Of a stretch of 64,000 nt of DNA, positions 11,073 through 22,764 are shown piece after piece. Positions within the stretch are counted from its first letter, which is position 1, and every line of letters starts with the position of its first letter. A program made the position numbers and the translations under genes. The DNA comes from Agrostemma githago (Eukaryota > Streptophyta > Magnoliopsida > Caryophyllales > Caryophyllaceae), in assembly GCA_958450325.1 (NCBI GenBank), contig OY288242.1, forward strand, positions 71,897,562 through 71,961,561, in the 5' to 3' direction. Below the pieces are notes generated by a model, which saw only the letters and a program-made list of their open reading frames with translations, was not told the origin of the DNA and made no database searches.

Positions 11073-12769
11073 ACAACATGTATGGTGTTATAGTTTTCGA
11101 TCCTAATACAACTCAAATTCCTCAAGTTCACCCAACTGAAGAATCTTGAACCCAAATGTGGCACTTTAAAACACCTCCTCAGCACTTTCCCAACAATGTC
11201 AGAGCTCAACTCGTAACCCAACGCGTCTAACCATTCCTCCATCGAATTCTCACGTGATCACCTCTCACAATCTTCATTATCCTGCGTACAACATTGCTAA
11301 CATTAACTTCACCCGAATTCCTCGCTTGGGTAGTATTAACTGATGAACGCAGTTCATATGCATATTTATTCTCATTTTATCCTCCGTTTTTACTGATTTT
11401 GCATGTCTTAGGAATAATTTTGATAGCGTTTATCCGTAGTTTGTTATGCCGGGTATATGGTTTATGTTTTGACAGGAAACATAGCAAAAGACGGAGTTAA
11501 GGGCTACAAGTGAAGAAAAACAAGAAATTAAGACGGTAACGAAGGCTGAACCGGTCGGTTTGATACCCAACCGATCGGTTTGATGTTGAACCGATCGGTT
11601 CGTTTGTGAACCGGTCGGTTCGTTTTTGTACCGAGCGGTTCACGACGCGTCCGAGTGACTTTCCTAATCTTCTGAAGAATCCGTATTCTGCCTTAATTAA
11701 AATCCTACGGGATTATTTTATTAAATTATGTCCTATTTCCTAAATAGACCCATAATAAGTATAAATACCCTTCTTAGGGTTAGGTTTAAGGACACTTTCA
11801 TTCATTCAAAAACTTTAGTTTTAGTTTTATTATTAGCATCGGAATTCTGCAAGCTTGTAGCGGTACTTTTTACCTCTTAATTATTATTCAATCTTTCAGT
11901 TTTTCATAATCGATATTTTCCCTTTTTCCCTTATTTTTTATATTAACTTCAATTATGCTTAATTATTTTGTTGTTTCATCTTTCACCATCAGTAGCTAAT
12001 TTATTTATCTAGGGTTGAAGGGGATCTATGCTAATTGAATTGGGGATGTTAGTTTAATTACTTATTTGATTGATCATTTATATGTTATTGCTTTGCTACT
12101 TGTCTTGTATCATTATTTGATTAGTTTGAGACGTTGAACTAGTTGAATGTTTAGGAACCTGAACCTAAGATCGAAAGCCTGGTGAGGGTAGACTTACAAG
12201 TAAGTGCGTAGGATAATCTGGTAAGTTGCGAGAGCCCGTGTCTTTGCCCTAAATAACTATGATTGAATGATTAATTAACTTTACCCAATTTAATTACATA
12301 GTGAACCGTAAGGCCCTAGATCTCTTTTAATATTATTAGAACCCTTAATTTACATTACTGCAATAGTTTAGAAAAACAAACACAAACAACTCGGAATTAA
12401 AATAGTTTAGAATCAATTATAGATAATTTGCAATATTCATTCATCTCTCTGTGGTTCGACCCTTACTTGCTGCTAACTATTTGTTAGTCGTTAGTTAGGT
12501 TTATTTTGATATAGGTGATACGACTTTAGCCTTGTCATTAACCCTGACCGCCATTTCCACCCTCTCTTGGACATTTCGTCAAACAGGTGATGTGCACTCT
12601 CCAATCCCACTAAAATGGATAACTCCCCGACCCGAACCCAAAAACTGAGCTACATTATTACCCGAATCAAGATCCCCAGTTCCCAAAATCTCAGTAATAT
12701 CGCTAATAAGAAAATCAATTACATACTCACAAGACCCACAACTCGTCTCGTGCAAGCTGAAAAGTCAAG
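11073..12769 (-). pseudogene. Captured 5' part of a P-class PPR protein gene, split by a solo LTR
   Basis: Minus strand. A plausible splice acceptor (TTTTTTACAG) at 12770-12771 leads into an open frame containing TEILGTGDLDSGNNVAQFLG. It reaches an in-frame TGA at 12579-12581, then is cut at 12537 by the solo LTR. It resumes at 11340 with RVNTTQARNSGEVNVSNVVR. A one-base shift near 11240-11250 is followed by EEWLDALGYELSSDIVGKVL and KVPHLGSRFFSWVNLRN. That is the leader typical of organelle P-class PPR proteins just before the first repeat. The frame ends at the LTR junction (11072). No full PPR motif is left. Because a splice acceptor is retained, capture was probably at the DNA level or from unspliced RNA. 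I am confident of the family, not of the orthologue. Confidence 0.75.
11341..12537 (+). mobile_element. Solo LTR (Athila/Tat type) with TSD TTAAC
   Basis: The element starts TGATGAACGC and ends CTTGTCA, flanked by TTAAC at 11336-11340 and 12538-12542. It is 1,197 bp. It contains a cluster of CCGATCGG/ACCGGTCGG repeats (11552-11645), TATAAATA at 11760-11767, and the U5 phrase CTGTGGTTCGACCCTTACTT seen in Athila/Tat LTRs. No PBS or PPT lies inside the TSDs, so it is a recombinational solo LTR. It interrupts the captured PPR fragment and so is younger than that capture. Confidence 0.93.
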
Positions 12770-13208
12770 CTGTAAAAAAAATTACCACTCTAATAACATC
12801 AATCAAAGGCAAACGACACTAAACATTGGGCAAAATTAATTCCGCCATTACCAGAAACCGATTCACACCATGTGTTTCAGAAAGGAAACGGACACAATTA
12901 GTTACCAAATTACCGTTGGTTGAAGGGTTTAGAGAAACAAAGAGATTGAGTATGATAAACTTACGAAATTAAACCAAGAGAACCACTATAAGTCTGTAAA
13001 CCACCCACCTAGCCTCAATCGTTGCAACTTCGTCGAACCTGACCACCCACCTAGGTCTTTGGTTAAAAAATAAAAACATCCTCGGTTATTTGTATCGTTT
13101 GTAGTAATCTTCATATCTCCTCTAAAAAAACAGCAATATTGGACACATAATGAATAGTATGAGAAATCGTTCTTTAATCTCGTGAATCAAGTAGATTGAG
13201 AAACATGC

Positions 13209-13308
13209 CTCAAACAAATTCACCCTTGCAGCAACATCAAAGTTGAGGTTCTTAGAAAGCCGTAACACTGCCTTTTCAAACTCCGTATTGTTACCCATTA
13301 TGACAAGA
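13209..13308 (-). pseudogene. Captured single exon of an EDEM-like alpha-mannosidase (GH47)
   Basis: Minus strand. After a splice acceptor (TGTGTTTCAG, AG at 13309-13310) the exon reads LVIMGNNTEFEKAVLRLSKN and LNFDVAARVNLFE. This matches the stretch of ER degradation-enhancing mannosidases (glycosyl hydrolase family 47) that follows the LTLIDALDT motif and precedes the IRVLGGL motif. The exon ends at GAG before GCATGTTTC, which may be a donor with GT changed to GC. It is 100 bases long, flanked by what looks like intron. Catalytic acidic residues elsewhere in GH47 are absent, so this is a fragment with no enzyme function. It lies between the retroelement gag stub and the PPR fragment, in the same orientation as the element. 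Confidence 0.8.
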
Positions 13309-13469
13309 CTGAAACACAGCATGACACTCAAGTAAACAACAAAGAACCTACTCAAGCAGAAAAAAGACGCGCGAACATGTACCTGGGTAACGATTCGATA
13401 AGTGTAAGGGAACAATACAGAGATGATTTCAGTCATTACAGAAATTTTACCTTGAGATTGCCGAGCTCA

Positions 13470-13595
13470 CTAAGGTAGTTGAATTAGATTGATGATGGAA
13501 GGTTTAAGCTTGAAACTCTCCGGGATGGCTCCGATGAAGACGGGAGAAGAAATCTCTTCAATAGATGGTTGAGAATGAGACCCAAGTGTAGCCAT
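13470..13595 (-). pseudogene. Truncated Athila-type gag (N-terminal stub)
   Basis: An ATG at 13595 on the minus strand, about 270 bases downstream of the PBS, opens a 41-codon frame. It contains ESFKLKPSIINLIQLP before a TAG. Athila/Tat gag proteins begin in a similar way (F-E/K-L/I-KP-x-LINLIQ). The stub is followed at once by captured host sequence, so the rest of gag and all of pol were replaced. The call rests on one short motif and position. Confidence 0.55.
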
Positions 13596-13861
13596 ACTTG
13601 AATCCTTGGATCTTGTTCAAAGGTGGGGTGTTGAGGAGTGAAGAAATTGGTGGAAGATCACAATATCAAGTAGTTGCTTCGGTCCACAATATTTCCAAGC
13701 AACTTGTTCTCCGAATGGGGATCAAGTAACCTAAATCAAAAGTATGCCTAGCAAAAACTCAACAAACAATGACCCTCCTAGCACCTAATGGCACTAGGGT
13801 AGGAGGAAGGAAAAACAATTATCCAAACACAATAAACTAAAACTTGATTAACTAATCACCG

Positions 13862-13879
13862 TCCCCGGCAACGGCGCCA
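13862..13879 (-). other. Primer binding site complementary to tRNA-Asp
   Basis: The minus strand reads TGGCGCCGTTGCCGGGGA, complementary to the 3' end of plant tRNA-Asp(GTC) including CCA. It lies 6 bases from the LTR end at 13886. It sets the element's orientation (minus) and shows that 13886-15568 is the 5' LTR. Confidence 0.9.
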
Positions 13880-13885
13880 TTTTTA

Positions 13886-15568
13886 TGCGCGTCAGATTGT
13901 CGCGGTCAAAAAATATTTATAAACTCCAACTAACTACTACGTAGTAGTGACAAGTCGAGGTCGATCCACAGGGACGGTCGAGGGTAGTCGGTCAAGTCTA
14001 AGTCTAGGAGTGATTGGGGTCGAGAAGGGGGGAGTTTTGGTCGAGAGGAGCTAGATTAACTAGACGAGAGAGGGAGCTAAGACGAGAAACAATTAGTGGG
14101 GAAGGCGTTAGAGAGAGTCGGGGAGTCGGAAATCAAGATAAAGGGTGTATTGGTGTAACATCGCAAGAATTATCACAAGGTGTATAAGGGAGGTGCCACC
14201 TTTTGGTTTCCCTACCAACCAAGTCCAAGCCCGCTTTCGCGACGAATAAACTAAGGTCTCTAGACGAAACTACCCAAACCCCGAGTTTCCCATATTGATC
14301 CGGGTGAGTCAAGTCGACCTAGGTGATCAAGCTAAGTCAATCAAAACACAACAATTCCATCAAGACAATATCACCCTCAAATGCAAAAATAATCTCACAA
14401 AATAAAACCTTTATCTAGGATTCCTCCTCCCCTAGCCCCCTAACTAAATTTACTCACTACCCATAATCAAATGTTCACCATGGAGACTAGGAGAGAGACT
14501 AAGCATGTTTGAACTATAGGAGGAATAATTAATCTAACACAACTATGGATAAACAAACAAAGAAGAGAGAAAAACACTAACAATGGATTAACAAGCAACT
14601 AAAAACAAGACTACTTAATGGAGAGAGGGAGAGAAAAGAAACTACCAATTATGGAGAAAACTAAAGGAGGAAGATGAAGATTATCCTAAAAATTGAAGCT
14701 TGGAAGAGAAAATACAAGAACTTGTCACCAATCCTTGCAAAATTCTTCAATCTTCAACATAAAAGCACAAATCTTCAACTAATACAAGAACTTGATTGAG
14801 GATTGTTGAGTAGAATTAATCTAAAACTAATAAGTTTTACTAGATTTATGGAGTTTTTACTATGGAAGCTTACTACAACTACTCTACTATTATGGAAATT
14901 TTCTAGTCTACTCCAACTCCTAAAGAGGCACACTTAAGGCTCAAGTTGAAATGAAACCCTAGGTTAACTATATATACTAATCCTTAATGGGTCACACAAT
15001 CTTAAGGCCCATAATTCAATTCTTCTTCCTTAAGCTAGACCTTCACCCTTTGCATCTTCACGGGGTGAAACTTCACCCTGCGGCTGACGAGTTGATCCCA
15101 CTGGGTGAAATTTCACCCGGTGAGATTTCTTTCTCAATTTGCGATTTTGGCACGTTTTCTCCATCGGGCGAAATTTCACCCGGTGGGCGAAATTTCGCCC
15201 GGTGGTGAGTGCACGAAAATCTTCGGGGGTGGAAAATGTCGTTGGGTGAAATTTCACCCGGTGGGCGAAATTTCGCCCGGTCATCTCGGGTCTCTTTCTT
15301 TGTCGATCGATTGGATTACTTGAACTTTTAGTTGTGTGCTTTGCTCTTCGAACGATTTCCCTCTCTCTCATGCTCATAGAAGCTCAACACGCTTTTGGTC
15401 GAAAATCCTATCAAAATAGACAGAAAACTACCAAAAACACATAAAATGCAAAAGAGAGACCCTAATGCGAGAATTACTCAAAATACGGCGATAATCGCGC
15501 TCTAATCTCGCAAAACTGAGGAAAAACAAGTCTAAATGGGAGGAAAAACGGTCGAAATTTGGCACACA
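13886..15568 (-). mobile_element. 5' LTR of the minus-strand Athila-type composite element
   Basis: On the minus strand the LTR runs from TGTGTGCCAAATTTCGACCG (15568) to a CGCGCA end at 13886, 1,683 bp. It carries a palindrome cluster (15060-15290: GGTGAAATTTCACC, GGGCGAAATTTCGCCC), a TATA-like run near 14970, and the U5 phrase TGTGGATCGACCTCGACTTG. The flank after 15568 is hAT sequence. Confidence 0.85.
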
Positions 15569-15731
15569 ACATCTATAGAATCTGCACACGACACATCGAA
15601 ACAAAGCGTGTCACAATTCACAAATGTTACCCCACAAACCGAAACGGTTCAACTACACGGCAATGAGATAATTTGGCAGACGGAAGCAAAAATGGCTGAA
15701 TTAAAGCACGAGTAAAGGATGACAAAGTTTC

Positions 15732-15989
15732 ACTAAGAGTGTAGATAAAAAATTTGCTAGGTGTAATAACTGTAAGACAGTGTTAAGTGCTAAAAGTTCA
15801 TCGAGTATCGGTCACCAAGGACGATACGCTAAAAAATGTATTCCCAAAGACGTCGGTCAAACATCCATTGACCAATTTGTGACCCGACCCCCCTCACAAC
15901 AAGACTATAACTATGATTATAACACATGTGCTGACGAATTATCCAGAATGATAATTGACAAGCCCCTATTTAGGATCGGTCGTTATTAA
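15732..15989 (+). pseudogene. hAT transposase, BED zinc-finger fragment
   Basis: The frame reads KKFARCNNCKTVLSAKSS, then GHQGRYAKKC, giving the CxxC...H...C pattern of a BED finger. DQFVTRP and ELSRMIIDKPLFRI follow, as in plant hAT (Ac/RICESLEEPER-like) transposases. Canonical proteins go on with the H-x-x-F-x-R-F region, which here reappears after the LTR at 17749 onward. So the LTR at 15988-17748 was inserted into this coding region. The start codon is not visible; the 5' side abuts another LTR. Confidence 0.8.
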
Positions 15990-17748
15990 GCGAAGGATAG
16001 GGCCCGGGGTCAAACAATTTTTATAGACTCGCAAAACACAAAAACTACTAGAGTATTCGTGGTAAGTCGAGGTCGGTCCACAGGGAACGGAACGATATTG
16101 AGTTAAGAGTAACGTGTTTGGGAACTAGAGGGGGTTTTAAGGGTCGAGTCTATGCTAGAAATGCGGTAAAATTAAAGACGGAAATTAAATGACAAGAGAA
16201 ATAACAATAGAAATGACTAGAGATGAACAATCAAAAGAAAAGATGTTAGGGGGAAGTCGGGATTCGGAAATTGGGGTCTAAGAGTCTCAGAATCGGGTTG
16301 GTCACAACATCGATAAGGGAAGAATGTCACCTTTCGGTTTCTTTACCCAACCCACCTAAAAACCCGCTTTCGCGGCGAAGAAGGGTAAGTCTCAAGTTAA
16401 GGTAATTTCTACCCCGAGTTTCCCCATATTGATAGAAACGAGTCAAGGTCGGTCTAGCTACAACATGCATGTTAACTAAATCTAAAGAAAATAACAACAA
16501 AACAATAAGAAAATTGCGATCCAACAAATAAACTATAAAACTATGGAAGAAAAATACAATCAACAAAATAGACTAGGAAATAATCTAGAACAACATAAAC
16601 TAGATCTAAAGAAACTAACAACAAACAATGAATAAAAATGCAATCAACACAATAAACATGAAATGATCTAAAACAACATAAATAAGGATGATCTAAACAA
16701 GACAATAATGAAAGAACAATTAAATGAACAATATTGAAATAACAATAATTAAATTTAAACTAGAGATTAGAGAGTGGAAGAGAAATATACCAACTATGAA
16801 GATCTACAATAAAGAAGAAAATTGCATAAATAAAGGTTGAATCTTTGATGAAGAAAATAGAGGATTTGTCACTAATCCCTTAATAATCTTCACAAATCTT
16901 CAAATAAAAACTTGAAATCTACAAAGTTTGAATGTAAATCTAGAGACTTGATGAAGAAAACTATGAAGATCTAATACTAGATTACTATGTAAACTACTAG
17001 AATTATAGTGAATTACTAAGAATACTACTAGAATAATCTACTAAATGGAGGGGTAAGTAGTGAGAGAATGGGACTAATGGAGGCCTAATGGAGTTGTCTA
17101 GGCAACAAACTAGGGTATGCATATATATAGTAAACTCTTAATGGATCTCTTAACCTAAAGCCCAAATCCACTTTTTGCTCCATTAGTAAGACAATCACCC
17201 TTTAATCTTCATAAGGTGGAACTTCGCCCCGTCGTTCATGGCTCAGTACCGCCGGGTGAAATTTCACCCGGTGGTTTTCTTCTGGTTCGGCAATTTTGGA
17301 CGTTTTCACCGTCGGGCAAAATTTCACCCGGTGGGTAAAGTTTCGCCCAGTGGAGAAGCTCTCGGAAAATCTTCGGGGAGGCAAATTTACCGTCGGACGA
17401 AATTTCGCCCGGTGATGTTTCATCGGGTGAAGTTTCACCCGGTCATTTTTTGGCCTCTTTTCTTGTCTCATTCTTCGTCGTATGATTGGATGACTTTGAA
17501 CTTTAAGTTGTGTGCTTTGCATTTCGGACGACATTCCCCTCTCTTGTGCTCGTGGAAGCTCGATCATGCTTTTGGTGCCAAAACCTATCAAAATTGATAG
17601 AAAAACTACCAAAAACACGTAAAACGCACAAGAGGGACGCTAATGCGAGAAATACTCAAAATAAGGCGATAATCGCACTATAATCTCGCAAACGAGGGAA
17701 AAACGGGTCTAAATAATGGGAGGAAAAACGGTCTAAATTTAGCACACA
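15988..17748 (-). mobile_element. Solo Athila-type LTR inside the hAT element
   Basis: This is a third, diverged copy of the 10180/13886 LTR family, same orientation. It starts TGTGTGCTAAATTTAGACCG at 17748 on the minus strand. The left limit (about 15986-15990) is blurred by mutation, and I could not find a clean TSD. No PBS or PPT adjoins it. It contains the palindrome cluster (17235-17440), a TATA-like run near 17120, and the empty site that proves the Helitron insertion (16875/16876). Confidence 0.8.
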
Positions 17749-18532
17749 AGAATAATTCAAACGGAAAAACCTTTGCTCTAGCTGAACACCCAACGTTTAA
17801 CAGATACTTAGGAGCAAACCAACCGGCTCATAAAGAAACGAGTCGTAAAAGTGTTAAAACTAAAGCAGTGAAACAATATATGGAGGCTAAAATTAAATGG
17901 AGCCTATAGAAATCTTCAAAAAAATGAAATCTAGCATATCATTAATGTCCGATGGCTTGGACTCTGGTTACAATTACTCTAATTACCTATGTTTAACAGT
18001 TCACTAGCTAGATGAAGATTGAGTTTTACAAGAAAAAATAATTTAATTTGCAAGATTAGAAAGTCCGTATACCGCTAATAACATCCATGATATTATTGTG
18101 AGAGCGATATGCGAGTTTGAAATTAGAGATAAAATTTTGACTGTTACTTTTGATACTGCAACGTCTATGACTTCTTGCGCTAACATGTTGAAGACTAGTT
18201 TACATAATGTTTTTTTAGATGGTAAATTGTTACATATTCGAAATGTTTGTCACATTTTAAACTTATGTGTTAAGGACCGTCTAGTGGGTCTACGATACTA
18301 TCACGCCAAGTTTAAAGCAGTAGTTATGCACTTGAACACATGTCAATTAAGGCACCAAGATTGGCGTGACTTTTGTAAATTAAATACGGATTTTTTTTAT
18401 GGAAAACAACACGAAGTGGAATTCAATGTACACAATGTTATGGCTTGTTTAGATTATAAGGATCCGCTAACTAATTTTTGGAACTCTCGTACCGAATCAT
18501 AGACGTATTTATTTCTTCAATTACAATTTTAC
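17749..18532 (+). pseudogene. hAT transposase, middle part, decayed
   Basis: The first block contains AEHPTFNRYLGA, equivalent to the H-F-x-R-F region of hAT proteins, and is followed by several stops. From 18098 to 18502 a clean frame reads TVTFDTATSMTSCANMLK, HIRNVCHILNLCVKDRL and DPLTNFWNSRTES. These are the catalytic-core region with the first Asp, the cysteine/histidine motif (usually R-C-x-A-H-I-L-N-L) and the start of the downstream helical part. A TAG at 18500-18502 is followed by in-frame TYLFLQLYKSAL, still hAT-like. The C-terminal dimerisation domain is gone. Confidence 0.85.
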
Positions 18533-19128
18533 AAGTCCGCTTTAATTATTTTTTAGTTTTTTATATACACTCCAAAGATTGTATTTGTAACTTTTAGATT
18601 GTATAACGATTATTCAATAAAAATAATATTTCTTTCTTCCTATTACGTTTCTTACTTTTTAGTTTTTATATTATTTAATTGTTATTATAATCAATTTTAA
18701 CTTTCCTAATTGTTATATAACTTCTTAATATATTTAAATATTAACTTATAATTATATTTAAATATTATATTATTAACTACAACACTAACTTATACGAGTA
18801 TTAATTTTAACTTATAACACTATAACTTATAAATATTATATTTTTTATAAACACCTAAATCATAATTAATACTGGAATCGCAACACAAAATATTTGGATC
18901 ACATACAAAACCCACAACGTATTTTCCGAATTTTTTTAAAAAAATAGATCGAGGCACAACCCGAAACCCGAGAACCGACAGGAAAACCGAAGCATGGGCA
19001 CGAACGGAAACGGGCAAGACCAGGCACGGGACCTAACCTAGGCCAGGCACGAAGCCCAACCCGGCACGCCCGAAATATCACCTCTAAATACAGTACTCCG
19101 TATATATTTCAAAATAACTGTCACAATT
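18533..19128. mobile_element. hAT 3' region and right terminus
   Basis: An AT-rich tail is followed by a GC-rich stretch (18950-19075) of short repeats such as GGCACG, CCGAAAC and GGGCACG, as in many hAT subterminal regions. It ends CGAAATATCACCTCTA at about 19087; reversed this begins TAGAGGTGATATTTCG, a hAT-like TIR. The left hAT end lies beyond the LTR elements and was not seen, so the TSD is untested. 19088-19123 is unassigned flank. Confidence 0.5.
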
Positions 19129-21273
19129 TGTAGACACCCAGATTTGAACCTGGTAGCTGCAGGAGTGCCCGACCAACACCCGATGACAATCGGACTGCAA
19201 CGCGACACGAGTTTGCGATGTTTTAGATAGTTTTTCTATAGAACGGATCAAATAATTACTTGGAAAGATTAAATTAACATCAAGGTAGCCTTAGTCGTGT
19301 CATTACGGTATCGTCGACACTAATTAGAGTTAATTCCAACACCGGGGCCACGAATCGGTCCCGAAATATGCAAAGTCAAACCCAAGTCAACGCGTCGGGC
19401 CGAGCGAACCTCGGGACGCGCATCGAAGCCCACTCGGCGCTCAACGTGCTAGGGTTAAAGGGAAGCCTTAACCTCCAAGAAAGACTAAGATATGCATCTT
19501 CTCCGTTTTGGAAAGTTTTGATATCAGATCTTCAAAACTTCGACAGCTTGAGCTCTGGCGCCTGAAGACTGAACTGCCTCACACCAGGTGTCTGAAGTCC
19601 GAGTAGCTGGACCCCGGGCGTCCATAGGGGCAACGAGGATCGAAAACACCTATAAACACCCCCCCCCCCTCACCTCATTCATTCAACACACAAATTCTCA
19701 ATTCTCTTCTCCCTCCACTTTCTCGCTAAGGGTTCGCACTCCGACACCCGAGGCAAACGATCCACTCGATCGTAGTTTTGAAAAAGCGACATCGATGCTA
19801 CTCCTCACCTTCGAGCCCCCCACTCGATACCGAGGAGCCTGTGTTCGACTAGCTATAGTCTAGTAACGAAGTTCTGCCGGATTAGCCGCAGAATCAGTCC
19901 ATAGTAACGGAGCTCTGCCGGAGTAGCCGCAGGAGGGGTCAACGGTAACGGAACTCTGTCGAAATCACTAGGCAAGCTAGGAGGATCCGCCTTGGAAGCC
20001 GAGTCGTCACTAGGTTGTCATCTAAACAAAACTTTACATTTTTGCACTTTCTTTATTATGCACTACGACAACACTAGATGTGGACACTAGGTCCACAAAC
20101 ACTTACTAAAACACGTAACGTCCCAACTTCAACCGCAAATACTAAATTACACTAAATAGACCCGAGTAATTCCGAGATCCGTTCTCAACTATCTATGCAT
20201 CGTGTCCCGTTTAGTGTATACTCCGAGGGTGCAACTCCTCACATTCGCATTTACAGTTTTTCGTATGATTTATTGCTTTTATGACCTTATAATCGCATGC
20301 TAAATCACCTAACACGGAATTCAAAACGTAAAACAACTAAAACTGAACAAAGTGATGGTCGGGTTCCGTATTAGTCCGGGTGCTTGCCTTACTAGGTTCG
20401 ACGCATCTTTATTAATACCGAGCCGACGCATCTTAAGCAGAATACCAGGTAAGGTATATCACGAAAACGACTAATATCCGTATTATCGCGTTAAAACTGA
20501 CTTGCTAATACGTATAATACTAGTACTCTCTACTCTCCTATGTGCATCTTTTCATGGCCTTCTTGTCACGTGAAATCGCATGCAAAGAATGTAAACACAA
20601 CTACTTCGACGACAAAACATACTTGTCGTTAAACAACCAACGTAGCAAAAGGTATAGGGTGAAAACAATGGATGTTACAGTACTTCCGCCACAACAAAAG
20701 AACAAAATTATCAGTCCACCGATTGATTAGTAGAGGCCGCTATAGTGCGGGCGGGATTGGTGTCGATGTCTATCGGATGTTGGCTTCCCAATACATACGT
20801 ACCCTCACCTCTTACTCAGAATCAACGATTTCCGGATGTCCGAAACCATTGGCAATGAGAGTCATTCCAAACATGGAGTGCTTAAGGGTACAAGTCTTTA
20901 TCTTTAGGTCCTGTGCCCCTCAACTTTGAGTCGGCTAAGGATTAAAGTTGACTTGAACGGTTTCCGAGTCCCCATAATTGACTCGGTGGCGACTCCACAA
21001 ATCGGCAACGAATTCAATTCACTAAAAAGGTCGCCTTACTAAACATATCGGCCTTTAAACATTTACAACCATATTCCAAACGGAAACACGGGTGCCCGCG
21101 CCCGTCTAGTACAAGTCTGGATCGTCATCCGAATCGAGGTCCGAATCATCGCCCGTACGCGAGATCGGACCAGCCCCTGACCAGGAGGGGGCCGCGTCGG
21201 TGGCCGCCGCCATACATTGAAAAACTGGGTCGATCCCGCGCGGGGCGCCGGGCGGTGCGGACGGACGTCCACA
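19129..21273 (+). repeat. 5' LTR of the Tat-type element
   Basis: It starts TGTAGACACCCAGATTTG and ends GGACGTCCACA. TATAAACA lies at 19651-19658, preceded by short GC-rich inverted motifs (19557-19622). It matches the 3' LTR closely, with scattered substitutions and a few small indels, so the insertion is not very recent. Short ORFs inside are duplicated in both LTRs and are not genes. Confidence 0.95.
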
Positions 21274-21276
21274 GTT

Positions 21277-21294
21277 TGGCGACTCCGCTGGGGA
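21277..21294 (+). other. Primer binding site, tRNA-Arg-like
   Basis: TGGCGACTCCGCTGGGGA begins 3 bases after the 5' LTR. It closely fits the complement of a plant tRNA-Arg 3' end, the primer used by many Tat/Ogre elements. The match was made from memory. Confidence 0.8.
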
Positions 21295-22764
21295 ATTGGA
21301 AACAAGTTTCCAGCGGTGGTGTAACTTGAACGAGGTCGGTGAAGCTCATTTCCTAGTTCCTAGTTTTGGTCACTACAAGTTTTTGCCATAAAAAGCCCAC
21401 TCTAACCAATATCAGGACCAATCGACCTCTTCGCGGTAAGATCCTTAGAGACACGCGGAGATATCCTCGGTTGACGCTCCGACCGCCTAAAGCGTACCTC
21501 GCGGGAATACTAAACGGATAGTTCTGAACAGACGGTATGACACTCGTCTCCCCAGATGATTTGTCAATACCTAAGTAAAGACTATTCGCGGGCGGTAGCC
21601 TACCTTAACCTACCCGTGTTTGCATCTTGCATGAAAGTACGCATTCCTAGTTATGTGTAGCGTGTTTGAACAACTCAAATAAAACACTAAAAATCTGGAT
21701 TCAACCACGCCAACATATTCAACCGCACCCAACTTCGTTTTCGAAAAGGTCATTTCCAGGATTGTTTTAGCACCAATACTCCGGCCAAGTCAAAATGATT
21801 TGCGAAAACCTTTTAAAAAGCACCGTCATCATGACAGATTTTTTCAAAGGATCTTTTTATTAAAAATAAAAAATGCCATTACTTTAGCCAAATTAAAACC
21901 CGTCAACAACGAGTACCGTTAATACCACCAAAATTCCCGATTAATGGGTTCAAGTTACATCAAACGGTTACATTTTATTTAAAAAAAACGTTTTTATGCA
22001 CATACCGTTAACACGACCGAAGCTTCAATTGATGAAGTCAAGGAATCCGAAATGGTCACATTCACAAAACATCATTTTTAAAACACCGTCACCAGACATC
22101 ACGTTCTGTCGCAAGCACCACCTACACCATAAATGTCGAACTTACTAATTAATAGTAGTTTCGATAAAAGCACCACGCCATCATTTTCAAAACTGGTTCC
22201 CCTAAGAACCGTGCTTCTTTTGAAACAACACCATTTACACTTTTGCTATCGTCGAACCTTCGATGCACATGTAGCAACATACTTTAACATCACAAACGAT
22301 GTCGTCACACCATCGTCACCCCAATTTTACGAATCCTCCTTTTCGAAAAGACTTCCTTTGCAAAAGCTCGATCATTTCAAAAAAATGCATCAAAACTCCT
22401 AGATCCTGAGCCGGGATCGCAATCAACTTCTTACGTCGTACAACCGTGTGATTAACTGTCTGTGTTAGTTACTAGGGTCACCTCTACCCGAGGTCTTACA
22501 TTTTGGGTCGTCTTGACTAGAGAAAGTCCTCTTCTAAATCTCACCCCCAAGATTCGTGTCAAATCGTCTCGCTCTAGAGACATGGCTCCATAAGGCGTTC
22601 CGCCGAATACACCGAGAGTCTAAAGCACATGAGTCCCTAAGTCGATGACCGCAAACACACGCAAATCAAGGGTCTTGTTTCCGTGTCGCTCAACTACGAG
22701 CCTCCCTTGAGTCTGTAAGCCGTCTGGTAGATCTATTCTCATTAATACCACTCATTCCGCAATC
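21295..22764 (+). other. Long untranslated leader of the Tat-type element
   Basis: No coding frame is recognised in these 1.5 kb. The leader has several A-rich and TTTAAAA stretches. Long leaders before gag are common in Tat elements. Confidence 0.6.

Larger units (their letters stand above)
10180..15568 (-). mobile_element. Non-autonomous Athila-type element with captured host gene fragments
   Basis: In minus-strand order it holds the 5' LTR (15568-13886), a tRNA-Asp PBS, a leader, a gag stub, a GH47 exon, a PPR gene start and a truncated second LTR (11072-10180). Removing the later solo LTR leaves an internal region of about 1.6 kb. Both host pieces lie in the element's sense direction. 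No PPT precedes the second LTR and no TSD can be tested because the Helitron removes that end. An alternative is two separate LTR insertions flanking a piece of host DNA. Confidence 0.55.

Noticed and set aside
13862..13879. tRNA-Asp gene
   Set aside because: Only the 3' end complement is present and it adjoins an LTR, so it is a primer binding site.
19368..20929. Short frames in the Tat LTR, repeated at 29496-31069
   Set aside because: They are duplicated only because the LTRs are. Substitutions between copies do not favour silent sites by eye, and no motif is seen.
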